DNA of 64,000 nucleotides from DASVHS01 sp035468985 (lineage in GTDB: Bacteria; Acidobacteriota; Thermoanaerobaculia; Gp7-AA8), in assembly GCA_035468985.1 (NCBI GenBank), contig DATISF010000043.1, positions 79,649 to 143,648 on the forward strand. Direction: 5' to 3'. The translations under genes were made by a program, and so were the position numbers. Below, piece by piece: positions 8,085 to 16,304 of this stretch; position 1 is the stretch's first letter; every line of letters begins with the position of its first letter. The notes beneath the pieces were generated by a model. It did no database searches. It had not been told where the DNA came from and saw only the letters and a program-made list of their open reading frames with translations.

Positions 8085-8497
8085 TTCGGAAACTCGCTCT
8101 CACTCTTGCCATGGTATTCGTCGCCGGCTCGCTGTTTGGAAATACGACTTTGTTTTCGAAGTACGAGGACTTGCGCAAAGCTCTCGTCGATCAGTCGCTC
8201 GTGAACACACGCAGCGCGTCAGCCTCGCTGGCCACGGCGGCCAAGGCCGCCGGCCAGGCCGACATCGCGTCGCGGGCCATCGAGGTGAACAGAGCCGCCG
8301 ATCTCGCCAGGGCGCGGGTGGCGTTCTCTGCGCTCTCGGAATCGATGATCAGGATGCGCAACGCGGCCAAAGGTGCGCGGCCGGCGGTCTATTACTGCTC
8401 GATGGAGAAGAAATCGTGGCTGCAGGCGAAAGGAACAGTCGGCAATCCCTACGTCGACAAGTCGATGACCAGCTGCGGCGAATTGAACGCGGACTGA
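8081..8497 (+). CDS. Exported DUF3347 protein
   Basis: A 138-residue protein starting at ATG 8081, coupled to the cusA stop by ATGA. It has a signal peptide (MIRKLALTLAMVFVAGSLFG) and a helical DUF3347 domain ending in YYCSMEKKSWLQAKG and NPYVDKSMTSCGEL. DUF3347 domains are found with Cus-type efflux parts, where the Cys and Met near the end are plausible Cu(I) ligands. It is clearly paralogous to the domain fused to the C-terminus of CusA, so the operon makes the same module in free and tethered form. A periplasmic metal-binding or pump-loading role is inferred. Confidence 0.85.
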   Translation: MIRKLALTLAMVFVAGSLFGNTTLFSKYEDLRKALVDQSLVNTRSASASLATAAKAAGQADIASRAIEVNRAADLARARVAFSALSESMIRMRNAAKGARPAVYYCSMEKKSWLQAKGTVGNPYVDKSMTSCGELNAD

Positions 8498-8525
8498 GGC
8501 GTTGCCTTCCGCCCCGCTTGCGGCG

Positions 8526-8544
8526 TATACCCTACTGGGGTATA
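8526..8544. promoter_or_regulatory. CsoR operator candidate
   Basis: TATACCCTACTGGGGTATA is an inverted repeat, TATACCC/GGGTATA with a 5-base spacer, ending 9 bases before the csoR start. It has the G/C-tract-flanked-by-TATA form described for CsoR operators. Its position suggests autoregulation of csoR-copA and overlap with the promoter. Confidence 0.8.
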
Positions 8545-8553
8545 GTACCGGCC

Positions 8554-8856
8554 ATGCGACCGCACCATGCCGCGCCCGGCACGCACGACCACGACAAATC
8601 GAGTCTCCTGGCCCGCCTCAAGCGCATCGAGGGCCAGGTCCGCGGAATTCAGCGCATGGTCGACGAGAACCGTTATTGCATGGACGTGCTGACGCAGATC
8701 TCCGCCATCCACGAGTCGCTCCGCAAAGTCAGCGAAGCGCTCCTCCGCGATCACCTCGACCATTGCGTCACCCAGGCCATCGACAGCGGAGACAAGCGCG
8801 AACAGGAAAGGATCTATGACGAGCTCGCCGACCTCTTCAACAAGTACGCTCGATGA
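8554..8856 (+). CDS. csoR: CsoR-family copper-sensing repressor
   Basis: A 100-residue all-helical DUF156 repressor. The copper-binding triad is present as Cys42 (in RYCMDV), His67 and Cys71 (in DHLDHC), with the same spacing as Cys36/His61/Cys65 of the Mycobacterium tuberculosis protein, which points to Cu(I) rather than formaldehyde or nickel sensing. The helical start (LLARLKRIEGQVRGIQRMV) is the usual DNA-binding helix. A His-rich N-terminus (HHAAPGTHDHD) precedes it. It overlaps the copper ATPase gene by 41 bases and has a palindromic operator just upstream, so Cu(I) is expected to relieve repression of itself and copA. Confidence 0.93.
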   Translation: MRPHHAAPGTHDHDKSSLLARLKRIEGQVRGIQRMVDENRYCMDVLTQISAIHESLRKVSEALLRDHLDHCVTQAIDSGDKREQERIYDELADLFNKYAR

Positions 8857-11083
8857 AACGGAGGTCCTCGATCCCGTTTGCGGAATGACGATCTCTCCCG
8901 CCGACGCCGCAGGAACGTCCGAATACAAAGGCCAGACGTTCTACTTCTGCGCGACGGACTGCAAGCAGAAGTTCGATGCGGACCCGCAGAAATATCTCCA
9001 ACCGAGGACCGAGGACCAGGGACCGAGGCCCGGAGTCGAGTGGACCTGCCCGATGCATCCGGAGATCGTTCGCGACGCGCCGGGCAACTGCCCCATCTGC
9101 GGCATGGCCCTCGAGCCGCGCACGATCACGGCCGAAGAGCCGGAAAACCCCGAGTTGGTCGACATGACGCGGCGATTTTGGGTGAGCGCCGTGCTGACCG
9201 TGCTCGTCGTCATCGCCATGCTGCGCGCTCACAATCCGTGGATCGAGCTCGCCCTGGCGACCCCGGTGGTGCTTTGGGGTGGCTGGCCGTTCTTCATTCG
9301 CGCCATCGACTCCATCCGCTATCGCGCGCTGAACATGTTCACGCTGATCGGACTCGGCGTGACCGTGGCATACGTCTACAGCCTGGCCGTCACGCTGTTT
9401 CCGAATGCGTTCCCGAGCGTGGGCGTCTATTTCGAAGCTGCCGCCGCCATCGTCACTCTCGTCCTGCTCGGCCAGGTGCTCGAGCTGCGCGCGCGCAGCA
9501 AAACGGGTGCGGCCATTCGTTCCCTCCTCGGACTCGCTCCGAAGACCGCGCGCCGCGTCGATGCCGACGGCAGCGAACAGGACGTGCCGCTCCATGACGT
9601 CCATGCCGGCGACATGCTGCGCGTCCGTCCCGGTGAGAAGGTTCCTGTCGACGGCATCGTCATCAGCGGCACGAGCAGCATCGACGAGTCGATGGTCACC
9701 GGCGAGTCGATTCCGGTGGAGAAGAACGACGGCGATCGGGTGATCGGAGCGACGGTCAACGCCACCGGCTCGTTTGTCATGCGTGCCGAACGCGTCGGCA
9801 GCGACACGCTCCTCTCGCAGATCGTGAAGATGGTGTCCGAGGCACAGCGAAGCCGTGCGCCCATCCAGAGACTGGCGGACAAGGTCTCGGCCTGGTTCGT
9901 TCCGCTCGTCATCGCCATCGCCGTGATCACGTTCGCGGTGTGGGCGATTGTCGGACCGCAGCCGCGGCTCGTGCACGCGCTCGTCAATGCCGTCGCCGTC
10001 CTGATCATCGCCTGCCCGTGCGCTCTCGGACTGGCCACGCCAATGTCGGTCATGGTCGCCGCCGGCAAGGGCGCCGGCGCGGGCGTTCTCTTCCGCAACG
10101 CCGAAGCGATCGAGATTCTGCGCAAGGTTGACACGCTCGTCATCGACAAGACCGGCACGCTGACCGTCGGAAAGCCTCGTCTGGCGTCGATCCTGGCCAC
10201 CAACGGATTCCATGACGCCGACGTGCTCGCGCTGGCCGCGGGCCTGGAGCGCGGAAGCGAACATCCTCTCGCCGCGGCGATCGTTGACGGAGCGCTCTCG
10301 CGTTCGATCGATATCGAAAGCGCATCCGAGTTCAGCTCGGTGACCGGAAAGGGCGTGCACGGACGCGTTCGCGGCCGCGCCGTCGTCCTCGGCAACGTCG
10401 GATTGTTCAGCCAGCTCGGGATCGATCCCGGCACACTGGCCTCCCGCGCCGAGGAGCTTCGGCGCGACGGACAGACGGTGATGCTCATCGCCATCGACGG
10501 CAAACCGGCCGGACTGCTCGGCGTCGCCGATCCGGTCAAGGAGAACGCGGCCGATGCCATTCGCCAGCTGCACGACGAAGGGTTGCGCATCGTCATGATC
10601 ACCGGCGACAGCGTCACCACCGCGCGAGCCGTGGCGAAACGCCTCGGCATCGACGACGTTGCCGCGGAGGTGCTGCCGGATCAGAAGGCGGCCGCCGTGA
10701 AGAAGCTGCAGAGCGAGGGCCACATCGTGGCCATGGCGGGCGACGGCATCAACGACGCGCCGGCGCTCGCACAGGCAAATGTCGGAATTGCCATGGGGAC
10801 GGGTACCGACGTGGCCATGGAGAGCGCGGACGTGACGCTGATCCGCGGCGATCTGCGCGGCATCGTTCGCGCGCGGCGTCTGAGCTACGCCACGATCCGC
10901 AACATCCGTCAGAATCTCTTCTTCGCGTTCCTCTACAACAGCCTCGGCGTTCCGGTGGCAGCGGGCGTGCTGTATCCGCTGTTCGGAATTCTGCTCAGTC
11001 CGATGATTGCCGCGGCGGCCATGAGTTTCAGCTCGGTGTCGGTGATCACGAACGCGCTGCGGTTGCGGAGGGTGGACATTTGA
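8816..11083 (+). CDS. copA: Cu(+)-exporting P1B ATPase with YHS and HMBD domains
   Basis: A 755-residue copper exporter. The N-terminus has a YHS domain (LDPVCGMTISPADA, YFCATDCKQKFDADPQKYL; residues ~18-62), then a heavy-metal-binding domain (WTCPMHPE, NCPICGMALEPR; ~76-103) in place of CxxC HMA domains. The core has the TGES actuator loop, the CPC metal site (Cys400-Pro-Cys402), phosphorylation Asp444 in DKTGTLT, and GDGINDAPAL. The last helices carry FLYNSLG and MSFSS, the pattern of the Cu(I) P1B-1 group. An R6 repeat lies in the linker between YHS and HMBD. ATG 8816 overlaps csoR, and the TGA overlaps the next start (TTGA). Confidence 0.95.
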   Translation: MTSSPTSSTSTLDETEVLDPVCGMTISPADAAGTSEYKGQTFYFCATDCKQKFDADPQKYLQPRTEDQGPRPGVEWTCPMHPEIVRDAPGNCPICGMALEPRTITAEEPENPELVDMTRRFWVSAVLTVLVVIAMLRAHNPWIELALATPVVLWGGWPFFIRAIDSIRYRALNMFTLIGLGVTVAYVYSLAVTLFPNAFPSVGVYFEAAAAIVTLVLLGQVLELRARSKTGAAIRSLLGLAPKTARRVDADGSEQDVPLHDVHAGDMLRVRPGEKVPVDGIVISGTSSIDESMVTGESIPVEKNDGDRVIGATVNATGSFVMRAERVGSDTLLSQIVKMVSEAQRSRAPIQRLADKVSAWFVPLVIAIAVITFAVWAIVGPQPRLVHALVNAVAVLIIACPCALGLATPMSVMVAAGKGAGAGVLFRNAEAIEILRKVDTLVIDKTGTLTVGKPRLASILATNGFHDADVLALAAGLERGSEHPLAAAIVDGALSRSIDIESASEFSSVTGKGVHGRVRGRAVVLGNVGLFSQLGIDPGTLASRAEELRRDGQTVMLIAIDGKPAGLLGVADPVKENAADAIRQLHDEGLRIVMITGDSVTTARAVAKRLGIDDVAAEVLPDQKAAAVKKLQSEGHIVAMAGDGINDAPALAQANVGIAMGTGTDVAMESADVTLIRGDLRGIVRARRLSYATIRNIRQNLFFAFLYNSLGVPVAAGVLYPLFGILLSPMIAAAAMSFSSVSVITNALRLRRVDI
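9001..9034 (+). repeat. R6 tract (GGACCGAGG units) inside copA
   Basis: ACCGAGGACCGAGGACCAGG followed by GACCGAGGCCCGG: near-perfect short direct repeats encoding the PRTEDQGPRPG linker between the YHS and HMBD domains. Such tracts are usually intergenic in related genomes; that is from general recollection. Confidence 0.65.
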
Positions 11084-12282
11084 AACGGCTCCTGTTCATC
11101 GTCGTTCTGATTGCGGTACCGGCACTCGCACAGGAGCACATGCACCACGAGGGCACGATGCACGACGCCGTCGCCGGCTTCCTGATGCGGCAGGCCTCCG
11201 GCACGAGCATGAATCCGGCGGCGGCACCGGCGCACATGCACATGATCGAAGCCGGCGACTGGTTGGTGATGGTTCACGGCAGCGCGTTTCTGAATCAGGT
11301 CTGGCAGAGCGGCCCGCGCGGAGGCGACAAGCTCTTCTCCACGAACTGGGTCATGGGAATGGCCGATCGCAAGCTCGCCGGCGGCCATCTGATGCTGCGT
11401 TCGATGCTGAGCCTCGAGCCTGCCACGATCACGGACCGGAGTTATCCCGAGCTGTTCCAGACCGGCGAGACCGCGTTCGGTCAGCCGCTTCGGGACGGGC
11501 AGCACCCGCACGACTTCTTCATGGAGCTCGCCGCGGAGTACGCGGTCCCGATCGATGCGCAGACGATCGGCTACCTGTACCTCGCGCCGGTCGGCGATCC
11601 TTCCCTCGGCCCTGTCGCCTACCCTCATCGCGCGTCGGCGCTGGAGATCCCGCAGGCAACACTCGGCCATCACATCGAAGACTCGACGCACATCGCCATG
11701 AACGTGGTGACCGTCGGGATGAAGCAGACGATGTTCGGCGCCGCGCTGAGCGCGTTTCACGGCGCTGAGCCGGATGAGCATCGATGGGACATCGAGGGCG
11801 GCCGCATCGATTCGTGGGCGGTCCGCGTGACCGCCGATCCGACTCCGAACTGGACGGCGCAGATCTCGACCGGGCATCTGAAGAAGCCGGAGGCGCTGGA
11901 GCCGGGCGACATACAGCGGACAACGGCCTCGGTCGGCTACTCGACGCCAGCCTGGTCATCGAGCCTGATCTTCGGCCGGAACGACAAGCAGCATGGCCCG
12001 TCGACGAACGCCTGGACCGCCGAGACGCTGTACCAGCTGGCGCCGCTCGACTGGGTCACGGCCCGGCTGGAGGTCGTCGACAAAGACGAGCTGGCTGAGA
12101 GCGGCGTTCACCGGATCAAGGCACTGACGGCCGGCTACACGCGCGACGTCTGGTCGAACGCGATGCTCACCGCGGGCGCCGGCGTGAACCTGACGATCTA
12201 CGATTTCCCCGCTCAGCTCGAAGGCACGTACGGCCGCAATCCGCGTGCACTGTATCTGTACGCGCGAGTTCGCAGTCACTGA
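11080..12282 (+). CDS. His/Met-rich envelope protein of copper cluster, uncharacterised
   Basis: A 400-residue protein starting at TTG 11080, overlapping the copA stop. A signal peptide (LLFIVVLIAVPALAQ) is followed by a His/Met-rich head (EHMHHEGTMHDAV, PAHMHMIEAGDW) that could bind copper. The body is rich in alternating aromatic/polar strands (WVMGMADRKLAGGHLMLRSM, SAFHGAEPDEHRWD, ALYLYARVRSH at the end), consistent with an outer-membrane beta-barrel. Conserved-looking segments include DGQHPHDFFMELA and ATLGHHIEDSTHIAMNVV. I know of no named function. Its place in the copA operon suggests an outer-membrane copper-handling or efflux role, by inference only. Confidence 0.75.
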   Translation: MKRLLFIVVLIAVPALAQEHMHHEGTMHDAVAGFLMRQASGTSMNPAAAPAHMHMIEAGDWLVMVHGSAFLNQVWQSGPRGGDKLFSTNWVMGMADRKLAGGHLMLRSMLSLEPATITDRSYPELFQTGETAFGQPLRDGQHPHDFFMELAAEYAVPIDAQTIGYLYLAPVGDPSLGPVAYPHRASALEIPQATLGHHIEDSTHIAMNVVTVGMKQTMFGAALSAFHGAEPDEHRWDIEGGRIDSWAVRVTADPTPNWTAQISTGHLKKPEALEPGDIQRTTASVGYSTPAWSSSLIFGRNDKQHGPSTNAWTAETLYQLAPLDWVTARLEVVDKDELAESGVHRIKALTAGYTRDVWSNAMLTAGAGVNLTIYDFPAQLEGTYGRNPRALYLYARVRSH

Positions 12283-12836
12283 TGCGCAGAATCATCATCC
12301 TCCTCGTCGCCATCGTCGCCACCATCGCCATCGGGGCGATCATCATCGTTGCGCGCGGTATCGGAGCGCGGAACGAGCCATCGGCAATCGAGACGACCGT
12401 GGCCCGCACGTTGCGCCATATCGCCATCCCCTCCTCGCTCCGCGATCGGAGGAATCCGGAGCCCGCGACGCCCGAAGTCATCGCCATGGGGCGCGCGCAC
12501 TGGGCCGATCATTGCGCGATCTGTCACGCCAACGACGGCAGCGGAGACACCGAGATCGGCAGAAACCTCTACCCCCGCACTCCCGACATGCGGAAGGCCG
12601 ATACTCAGAAGCTCAGCGATGGCGAGCTGTTCGCGATCATCCGCGACGGCGTCCGCCTCAGCGGCATGCCGGCCTGGTCCGGCAGGGCCAGAGACAACTG
12701 GATGCTCGTCCGATTCATCCGGCACCTTCCCGACCTCAAACCGGAAGAGATCCGGGAGATGGAAGGTTTGAATCCGAAGTCACCCGCGGAGCTCGAGCAG
12801 AAGCGGCGGGAAGACGAGTTCCTGAAAGGACACTGA
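12282..12836 (+). CDS. Membrane-anchored mono-haem cytochrome c
   Basis: A 184-residue protein with an N-terminal membrane helix (IIILLVAIVATIAIGAIIIVA) and a single class I cytochrome c domain. The haem-binding motif is CAICH (HWADHCAICHANDGSGDTEIG) and a distal Met candidate lies in RLSGMPAWSG, the usual sixth ligand context. A charged C-terminal tail follows. It starts within the stop of the preceding gene (TGATG), so it is translationally coupled to the copper genes. A role in copper oxidation state or electron delivery is possible but inferred from context only. Confidence 0.88.
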   Translation: MRRIIILLVAIVATIAIGAIIIVARGIGARNEPSAIETTVARTLRHIAIPSSLRDRRNPEPATPEVIAMGRAHWADHCAICHANDGSGDTEIGRNLYPRTPDMRKADTQKLSDGELFAIIRDGVRLSGMPAWSGRARDNWMLVRFIRHLPDLKPEEIREMEGLNPKSPAELEQKRREDEFLKGH

Positions 12837-13129
12837 TGAGCAAACTCGCAGCATTCGCAGTCGTCGCACTCACCGCCGTCTCCGTTTTTGCCCACGCCGG
12901 GCACGTCCACAACTACCTCGGCACGGTGAAGGTGGTCGACGCTTCTCATCTCGAGATCGTTACGACCGACTCCAAGACCGTCGACGTGGCGATCAACGAA
13001 TCGACGAAATTCCTTCGATACAACGGCGAGCCGGCCCGTAAAGCCGATCTCAAACCTGGCGTCCGTGTTTCACTCTATGTCAGCGAAGACGGCAAGACCG
13101 CAACGAAGATCTTGCTGCCACCGAGGTGA
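12836..13129 (+). CDS. Small exported beta protein (DUF5666-like fold)
   Basis: A 97-residue protein whose ATG 12836 overlaps the previous TGA. It has a signal peptide (LAAFAVVALTAVSVFA) immediately followed by HAGHVHNYLG, a His cluster at the mature N-terminus that could bind metal. The rest alternates short strands (GTVKVVDASHLEIVTTDSK, KPGVRVSLYVSEDGKTATKI) in the manner of small OB-like exported proteins. No precise family is recognised. It is the penultimate short gene of the copper transcription unit. Confidence 0.7.
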   Translation: MSKLAAFAVVALTAVSVFAHAGHVHNYLGTVKVVDASHLEIVTTDSKTVDVAINESTKFLRYNGEPARKADLKPGVRVSLYVSEDGKTATKILLPPR

Positions 13130-13132
13130 ACG

Positions 13133-13288
13133 ATGGCTGTTGATCCAGTCTGCAAGATGCAAGTCGACGAGAAGAACCCCCGAGGCGGCAAATCCACGTA
13201 CCAGGGGAAGGACTACTACTTCTGCAACCCGGGCTGCAAAGCGAAGTTCGACCAGAACCCGCAGCAGTACCTCGGGCAAAAGAAGTGA
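13133..13288 (+). CDS. Small YHS-domain protein
   Basis: A 51-residue protein, complete as a single YHS domain: DPVCKM near the start, then YYFCNPGCKAKFDQNPQQYL. The Cys residues of VDPVCKM and FCNPGC are the likely metal ligands. It starts 3 bases after the preceding stop, at ATG 13133. It is closely similar to the YHS domain at the front of the copper ATPase in this operon, so the operon encodes the module both free and fused. A cytoplasmic Cu(I) carrier feeding the ATPase is a reasonable inference. Confidence 0.88.
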   Translation: MAVDPVCKMQVDEKNPRGGKSTYQGKDYYFCNPGCKAKFDQNPQQYLGQKK

Positions 13289-13292
13289 TTTC

Positions 13293-14849
13293 TTGCGCCG
13301 GCTGATCCCGCTGGTCGTTGCAGGCCTCCTGGCCACGCCCTGCTTCGGTCATGGCGCGGTCGATCTCGGCGTTCGGGTTACGGCGCCCGAGTATGTCGCC
13401 GCCGGATCGACGGCTTCCGTCGACGTGGTCGTCGACGTGCTCGGCTTCGATCCGGCCGATGACGTCACGCTGAGAATCGAAGTCGCAGACGCGCACGTCG
13501 CGTCGGCCGATGCCGAGTGGGAGTGCACGACGGAAACGGGCGTGATCGTCTGTTCCGCGGAAGCATTGACCGGCGGGGCGCATCGCGTTCATGTCGATGC
13601 CCGAATCCCGCAGGCGTCCTCGACGCTGCATGTTCACGCAAGCGTGGCGGCGCTCGGAAATGCGGATCCCCGCAGTGGGAACGACAGCGCGACGCTGGAG
13701 AGCCGCGTATTCGATCCCGCGCGCTGTCTTCAGGCGGCGCCGCAGATCGTCGGCGACTTCGCCTGGACAACCGTTCCGGGAGCCGCGGGATATCAGGTGT
13801 ACTACGGCGTCGACGGTGAGACTCTGCATCTCTTGAGAGAAACCTCCGCGACGAGCATTCCGGTCAATGTCCCCGGCGGCAAGATCGCCTGGTTAGTCCG
13901 CGCCCGGTTCGACGGATGTCCTTCGGTGGACAGCCCGCGGGCGTCGTTCCGGTCGAACGCGACTCCGCTGACACTTGCGCTGATGCCGGTTGCCGCTCTC
14001 GGCTCGCCGCGGTCGGTCGCCGTGACCGACTGCCTCGTGGTCGTTGCCGATGCGGCGACCAGGAAGCTCTACACATTCGACTCCGCTCTGAACCCGCTCG
14101 TGCTCGGCGGCGATGTCGTGACCGATCCTCCCGCGTTCGATGGAGGGATCGCCGGAGCGCCCGGCGGCTTCCTGTTCGATGCTGACCGGACCACTCACAC
14201 GATCCGGCTCGTCGAGCCAACGCCGGCGCCGGCGCTGTTCACGATCGGAGGTCAGCCGAAGAGCGCCGGGACCGCCGACGGACGCGGCCTGAACGCCCTG
14301 TTCGATGCGCCGGCAGCGATCGCGGTGAACGACACGGGAGTCCTTTTCATCACAGACGCTGGGAGCCACTCCGTCCGCATGATGACGTGGAACGACGAGG
14401 CCGTCGATTTCGACGTTGCCACGCCGGCTGATGCGGCGCAATTCAACGACCCGGAAGGAATGGCGATCGATGCAGCGGGAAATCTGATCGTGGCCGACCG
14501 CGGCGATCACGTTCTGCGGACAGTCTCGCCCGCCGGACAGGTCTCCACGTTCGCCGGCACCGCCGGACGTGCCGGTCATCTCGACGGAGACGTGTCGAAC
14601 GCGCTCTTCAACCGGCCGCTGGGTGTGGCGATCGACCCGTTCGGAAACATCTACGTGACCGAAGAGGGAAATCACGACGTTCGGAAGATCGCGCCGAACG
14701 GGCGCGTCACGACTGTGGCGACGGGTCTGGGCCGGCCGGGACTTCTGACTGTCGCGCCCGACGGCACGGTGTGGATTCCCGACGCCACCGGAAGCCTGCT
14801 TCGTGGAACGCCGGTCAGCGGAAGCCGCCGGCGCGCCGTGCAGCGCTGA
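13293..14849 (+). CDS. Exported NHL-repeat protein
   Basis: Read from TTG 13293, five bases after the YHS stop, this gives 518 residues with a signal peptide (LIPLVVAGLLATPCFG). An N-terminal beta-sandwich region (~25-140, Cys pair in WECTTETGVIVCSAE) is followed by a fibronectin-like segment (DFAWTTVPGAAGYQVYYG) and then an NHL beta-propeller of about five or six blades (SPRSVAVTDCLVVVADAATR, GIAVNDTG-type units such as PAAIAVNDTGVLFITDAGSH, PEGMAIDAAGNLIVADRGDH, PLGVAIDPFGNIYVTEEGNH). NHL propellers usually bind ligands or proteins. Start codon is uncertain because no strong ribosome-binding site is seen. Link to copper is only positional. Confidence 0.8.
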   Translation: MRRLIPLVVAGLLATPCFGHGAVDLGVRVTAPEYVAAGSTASVDVVVDVLGFDPADDVTLRIEVADAHVASADAEWECTTETGVIVCSAEALTGGAHRVHVDARIPQASSTLHVHASVAALGNADPRSGNDSATLESRVFDPARCLQAAPQIVGDFAWTTVPGAAGYQVYYGVDGETLHLLRETSATSIPVNVPGGKIAWLVRARFDGCPSVDSPRASFRSNATPLTLALMPVAALGSPRSVAVTDCLVVVADAATRKLYTFDSALNPLVLGGDVVTDPPAFDGGIAGAPGGFLFDADRTTHTIRLVEPTPAPALFTIGGQPKSAGTADGRGLNALFDAPAAIAVNDTGVLFITDAGSHSVRMMTWNDEAVDFDVATPADAAQFNDPEGMAIDAAGNLIVADRGDHVLRTVSPAGQVSTFAGTAGRAGHLDGDVSNALFNRPLGVAIDPFGNIYVTEEGNHDVRKIAPNGRVTTVATGLGRPGLLTVAPDGTVWIPDATGSLLRGTPVSGSRRRAVQR

Positions 14850-14876
14850 TCGTGTGGCACAGCCACACAGAGAGAC

Positions 14877-15926
14877 CTATCCCTTGTAGCCTTTCGCGAA
14901 CTCCAGCGCGTGGTATGTGATGATCAGATCCGCGCCCGCGCGCTTGATCGAAGTGAGGATCTCGTTCATCACGCGCGGTCCGTCGATCCAGCCACGCTCG
15001 GCAGCGGCTTTCACCATCGAGTACTCGCCGCTGACGTTGTAGGCCGCGATCGGCAGCGGGAAGTTGTCGCGCGCGCCGCGGATGATGTCGAGATACGACA
15101 GCGCCGGCTTGACCATGACGATGTCCGCGCCTTCCTCGACGTCGAGCTCGATTTCGTAAAGCGCCTCGCGCCCGTTGGCCGGATCCATCTGGTACGTGCG
15201 CCGGTCGCCGAATTGCGGGGCTGACTCGGCGGCCTCGCGAAATGGGCCGTAGAAGCCCGAGGCGAACTTCGCCGAGTAGGCCATGATGGCGACGTCGGTG
15301 AGGCCTTGATCGTCCAGCCCGCGGCGGATTGCGCCGATGCGGCCATCCATCATGTCGGAGGGTGCCACGAAGTCGGCACCGGCCCGTGCAAACGAGAGCG
15401 CCTGTTTCACCAGCAGATCGAGCGTCTGGTCGTTGTCGACATCCTTCGTTCCCTTCTTGTCGACGATCACGCCGCAGTGGCCGTGGTCGGTGTATTCGCA
15501 GAGGCAGACGTCGGCCATGACTGCCATTCCGGGCACGGAGCGCTTGATGGCCTCGATCGCCGACTGGACCGGACCGGCGGGATCCCACGATGCGGAGCCG
15601 ATTGCATCCTTGAACTCCGGAAGACCGAAGAGCAGGACCGAGCGGATGCCGTGGTCCCAGGCGCGCGCGGCCTCTTCGGCCGCTTCACGGACACGAAGCT
15701 GCCACACGCCGGGCATCGATCCGATCTCGACCTTCGGACGGCCATTCGGGACGACGAACAGCGGGTAGATCAGATCTTCCGGCCGGACGATCGTTTCCCG
15801 CACCAGCGACCGGATCGCTTCGGTCCGGCGCAGGCGGCGGGGCCGGCGGGTCAGCGGATGTTGATCGGTGGCCAGGGCCACACGGCCCACCACGTCATTC
15901 TTCGGGTCCAACGTCTTCGTTGTCAT
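14877..15926 (-). CDS. hemB: Delta-aminolevulinic acid dehydratase
   Basis: Porphobilinogen synthase condenses two 5-aminolevulinate molecules in haem biosynthesis. The Schiff-base lysine is in DIVMVKPALSYLD and the second active-site Lys in YSAKFASGFYGPF. The metal-site loop reads DVCLCEYTDHGHCG, with three Cys, as in zinc-dependent enzymes. RPEDLIYPLFV near the N-terminus and TYHALEFAKGYKG at the end are typical. ATG 15926 is chosen because a GGAG site precedes it; ATG 15944 is possible. The gene overlaps the 3' end of the upstream zinc-finger gene. Length of 349 is slightly above the family average. Confidence 0.95.
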   Translation of the reverse strand: MTTKTLDPKNDVVGRVALATDQHPLTRRPRRLRRTEAIRSLVRETIVRPEDLIYPLFVVPNGRPKVEIGSMPGVWQLRVREAAEEAARAWDHGIRSVLLFGLPEFKDAIGSASWDPAGPVQSAIEAIKRSVPGMAVMADVCLCEYTDHGHCGVIVDKKGTKDVDNDQTLDLLVKQALSFARAGADFVAPSDMMDGRIGAIRRGLDDQGLTDVAIMAYSAKFASGFYGPFREAAESAPQFGDRRTYQMDPANGREALYEIELDVEEGADIVMVKPALSYLDIIRGARDNFPLPIAAYNVSGEYSMVKAAAERGWIDGPRVMNEILTSIKRAGADLIITYHALEFAKGYKG

Positions 15927-16110
15927 CGTCGTCCATTTCTCCATGGAAGTAGTAGCCGCGGGCGCATTCGGGCGAGCAGAATCGCCGGCCCCCGTAGGCT
16001 CGGTGGGCGCAATCGACGCAGAAAAACCGCGAGCAGATGCCGCATTTCTCGAGGCGCACTTGCTCCTCGGTCACTCCACACCCGACGCAAACCTTTTCCG
16101 CAATGGCCAT
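15895..16110 (-). CDS. Small treble-clef-like zinc-finger protein
   Basis: A 71-residue protein with four paired Cys motifs: Cys8-x2-Cys11, Cys23-x2-Cys26, Cys31-x2-Cys34 and Cys45-x3-Cys49, plus His36. This arrangement resembles B-box/FYVE-like or AN1-type zinc fingers binding two zinc ions. The tail is acidic (EMDDDDNEDVGPEE) and its coding DNA contains the ribosome-binding site and start of hemB, so translation of the two is probably coupled. No function is recognised; protein or nucleic-acid contact is the general role of such folds. Confidence 0.75.
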   Translation of the reverse strand: MAIAEKVCVGCGVTEEQVRLEKCGICSRFFCVDCAHRAYGGRRFCSPECARGYYFHGEMDDDDNEDVGPEE

Positions 16111-16143
16111 CGTAGAAATATCTAACGTCTTGCTGCGTTTGAC

Positions 16144-16149
16144 TATAAT
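16144..16149 (+). promoter_or_regulatory. -10 element of the tRNA-Met promoter
   Basis: TATAAT lies 19 bases before the tRNA, within GACTATAATCCC. No good -35 box is seen at the expected distance. Confidence 0.5.
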
Positions 16150-16167
16150 CCCGCTCCCTTTGATCGT

Positions 16168-16244
16168 GGCGGTGTAGCTCAGATGGTTAGAGCGGGCGTC
16201 TCATAAGCGCTAGGTCACAGGTTCGACTCCTGTCACCGCCACCA
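16168..16244 (+). tRNA. tRNA-Met (CAT), elongator type
   Basis: A 77-base cloverleaf: acceptor GGCGGTG pairs with CACCGCC, D arm GCTC/GAGC, anticodon loop CTCATAA with CAT, T arm ACAGG-TTCGACT-CCTGT, encoded CCA. The first pair is G-C, so it is not an initiator tRNA; the lysidine-modified Ile(CAU) species is an alternative. The enzyme for that modification, tilS, lies 2 kb downstream. Confidence 0.95.
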
Positions 16245-16304
16245 ATCTTCCTCGCATCCTGCACTTTTGCGCAAACATCGCGCGGTGACTATTGTCACCC
16301 GAAC

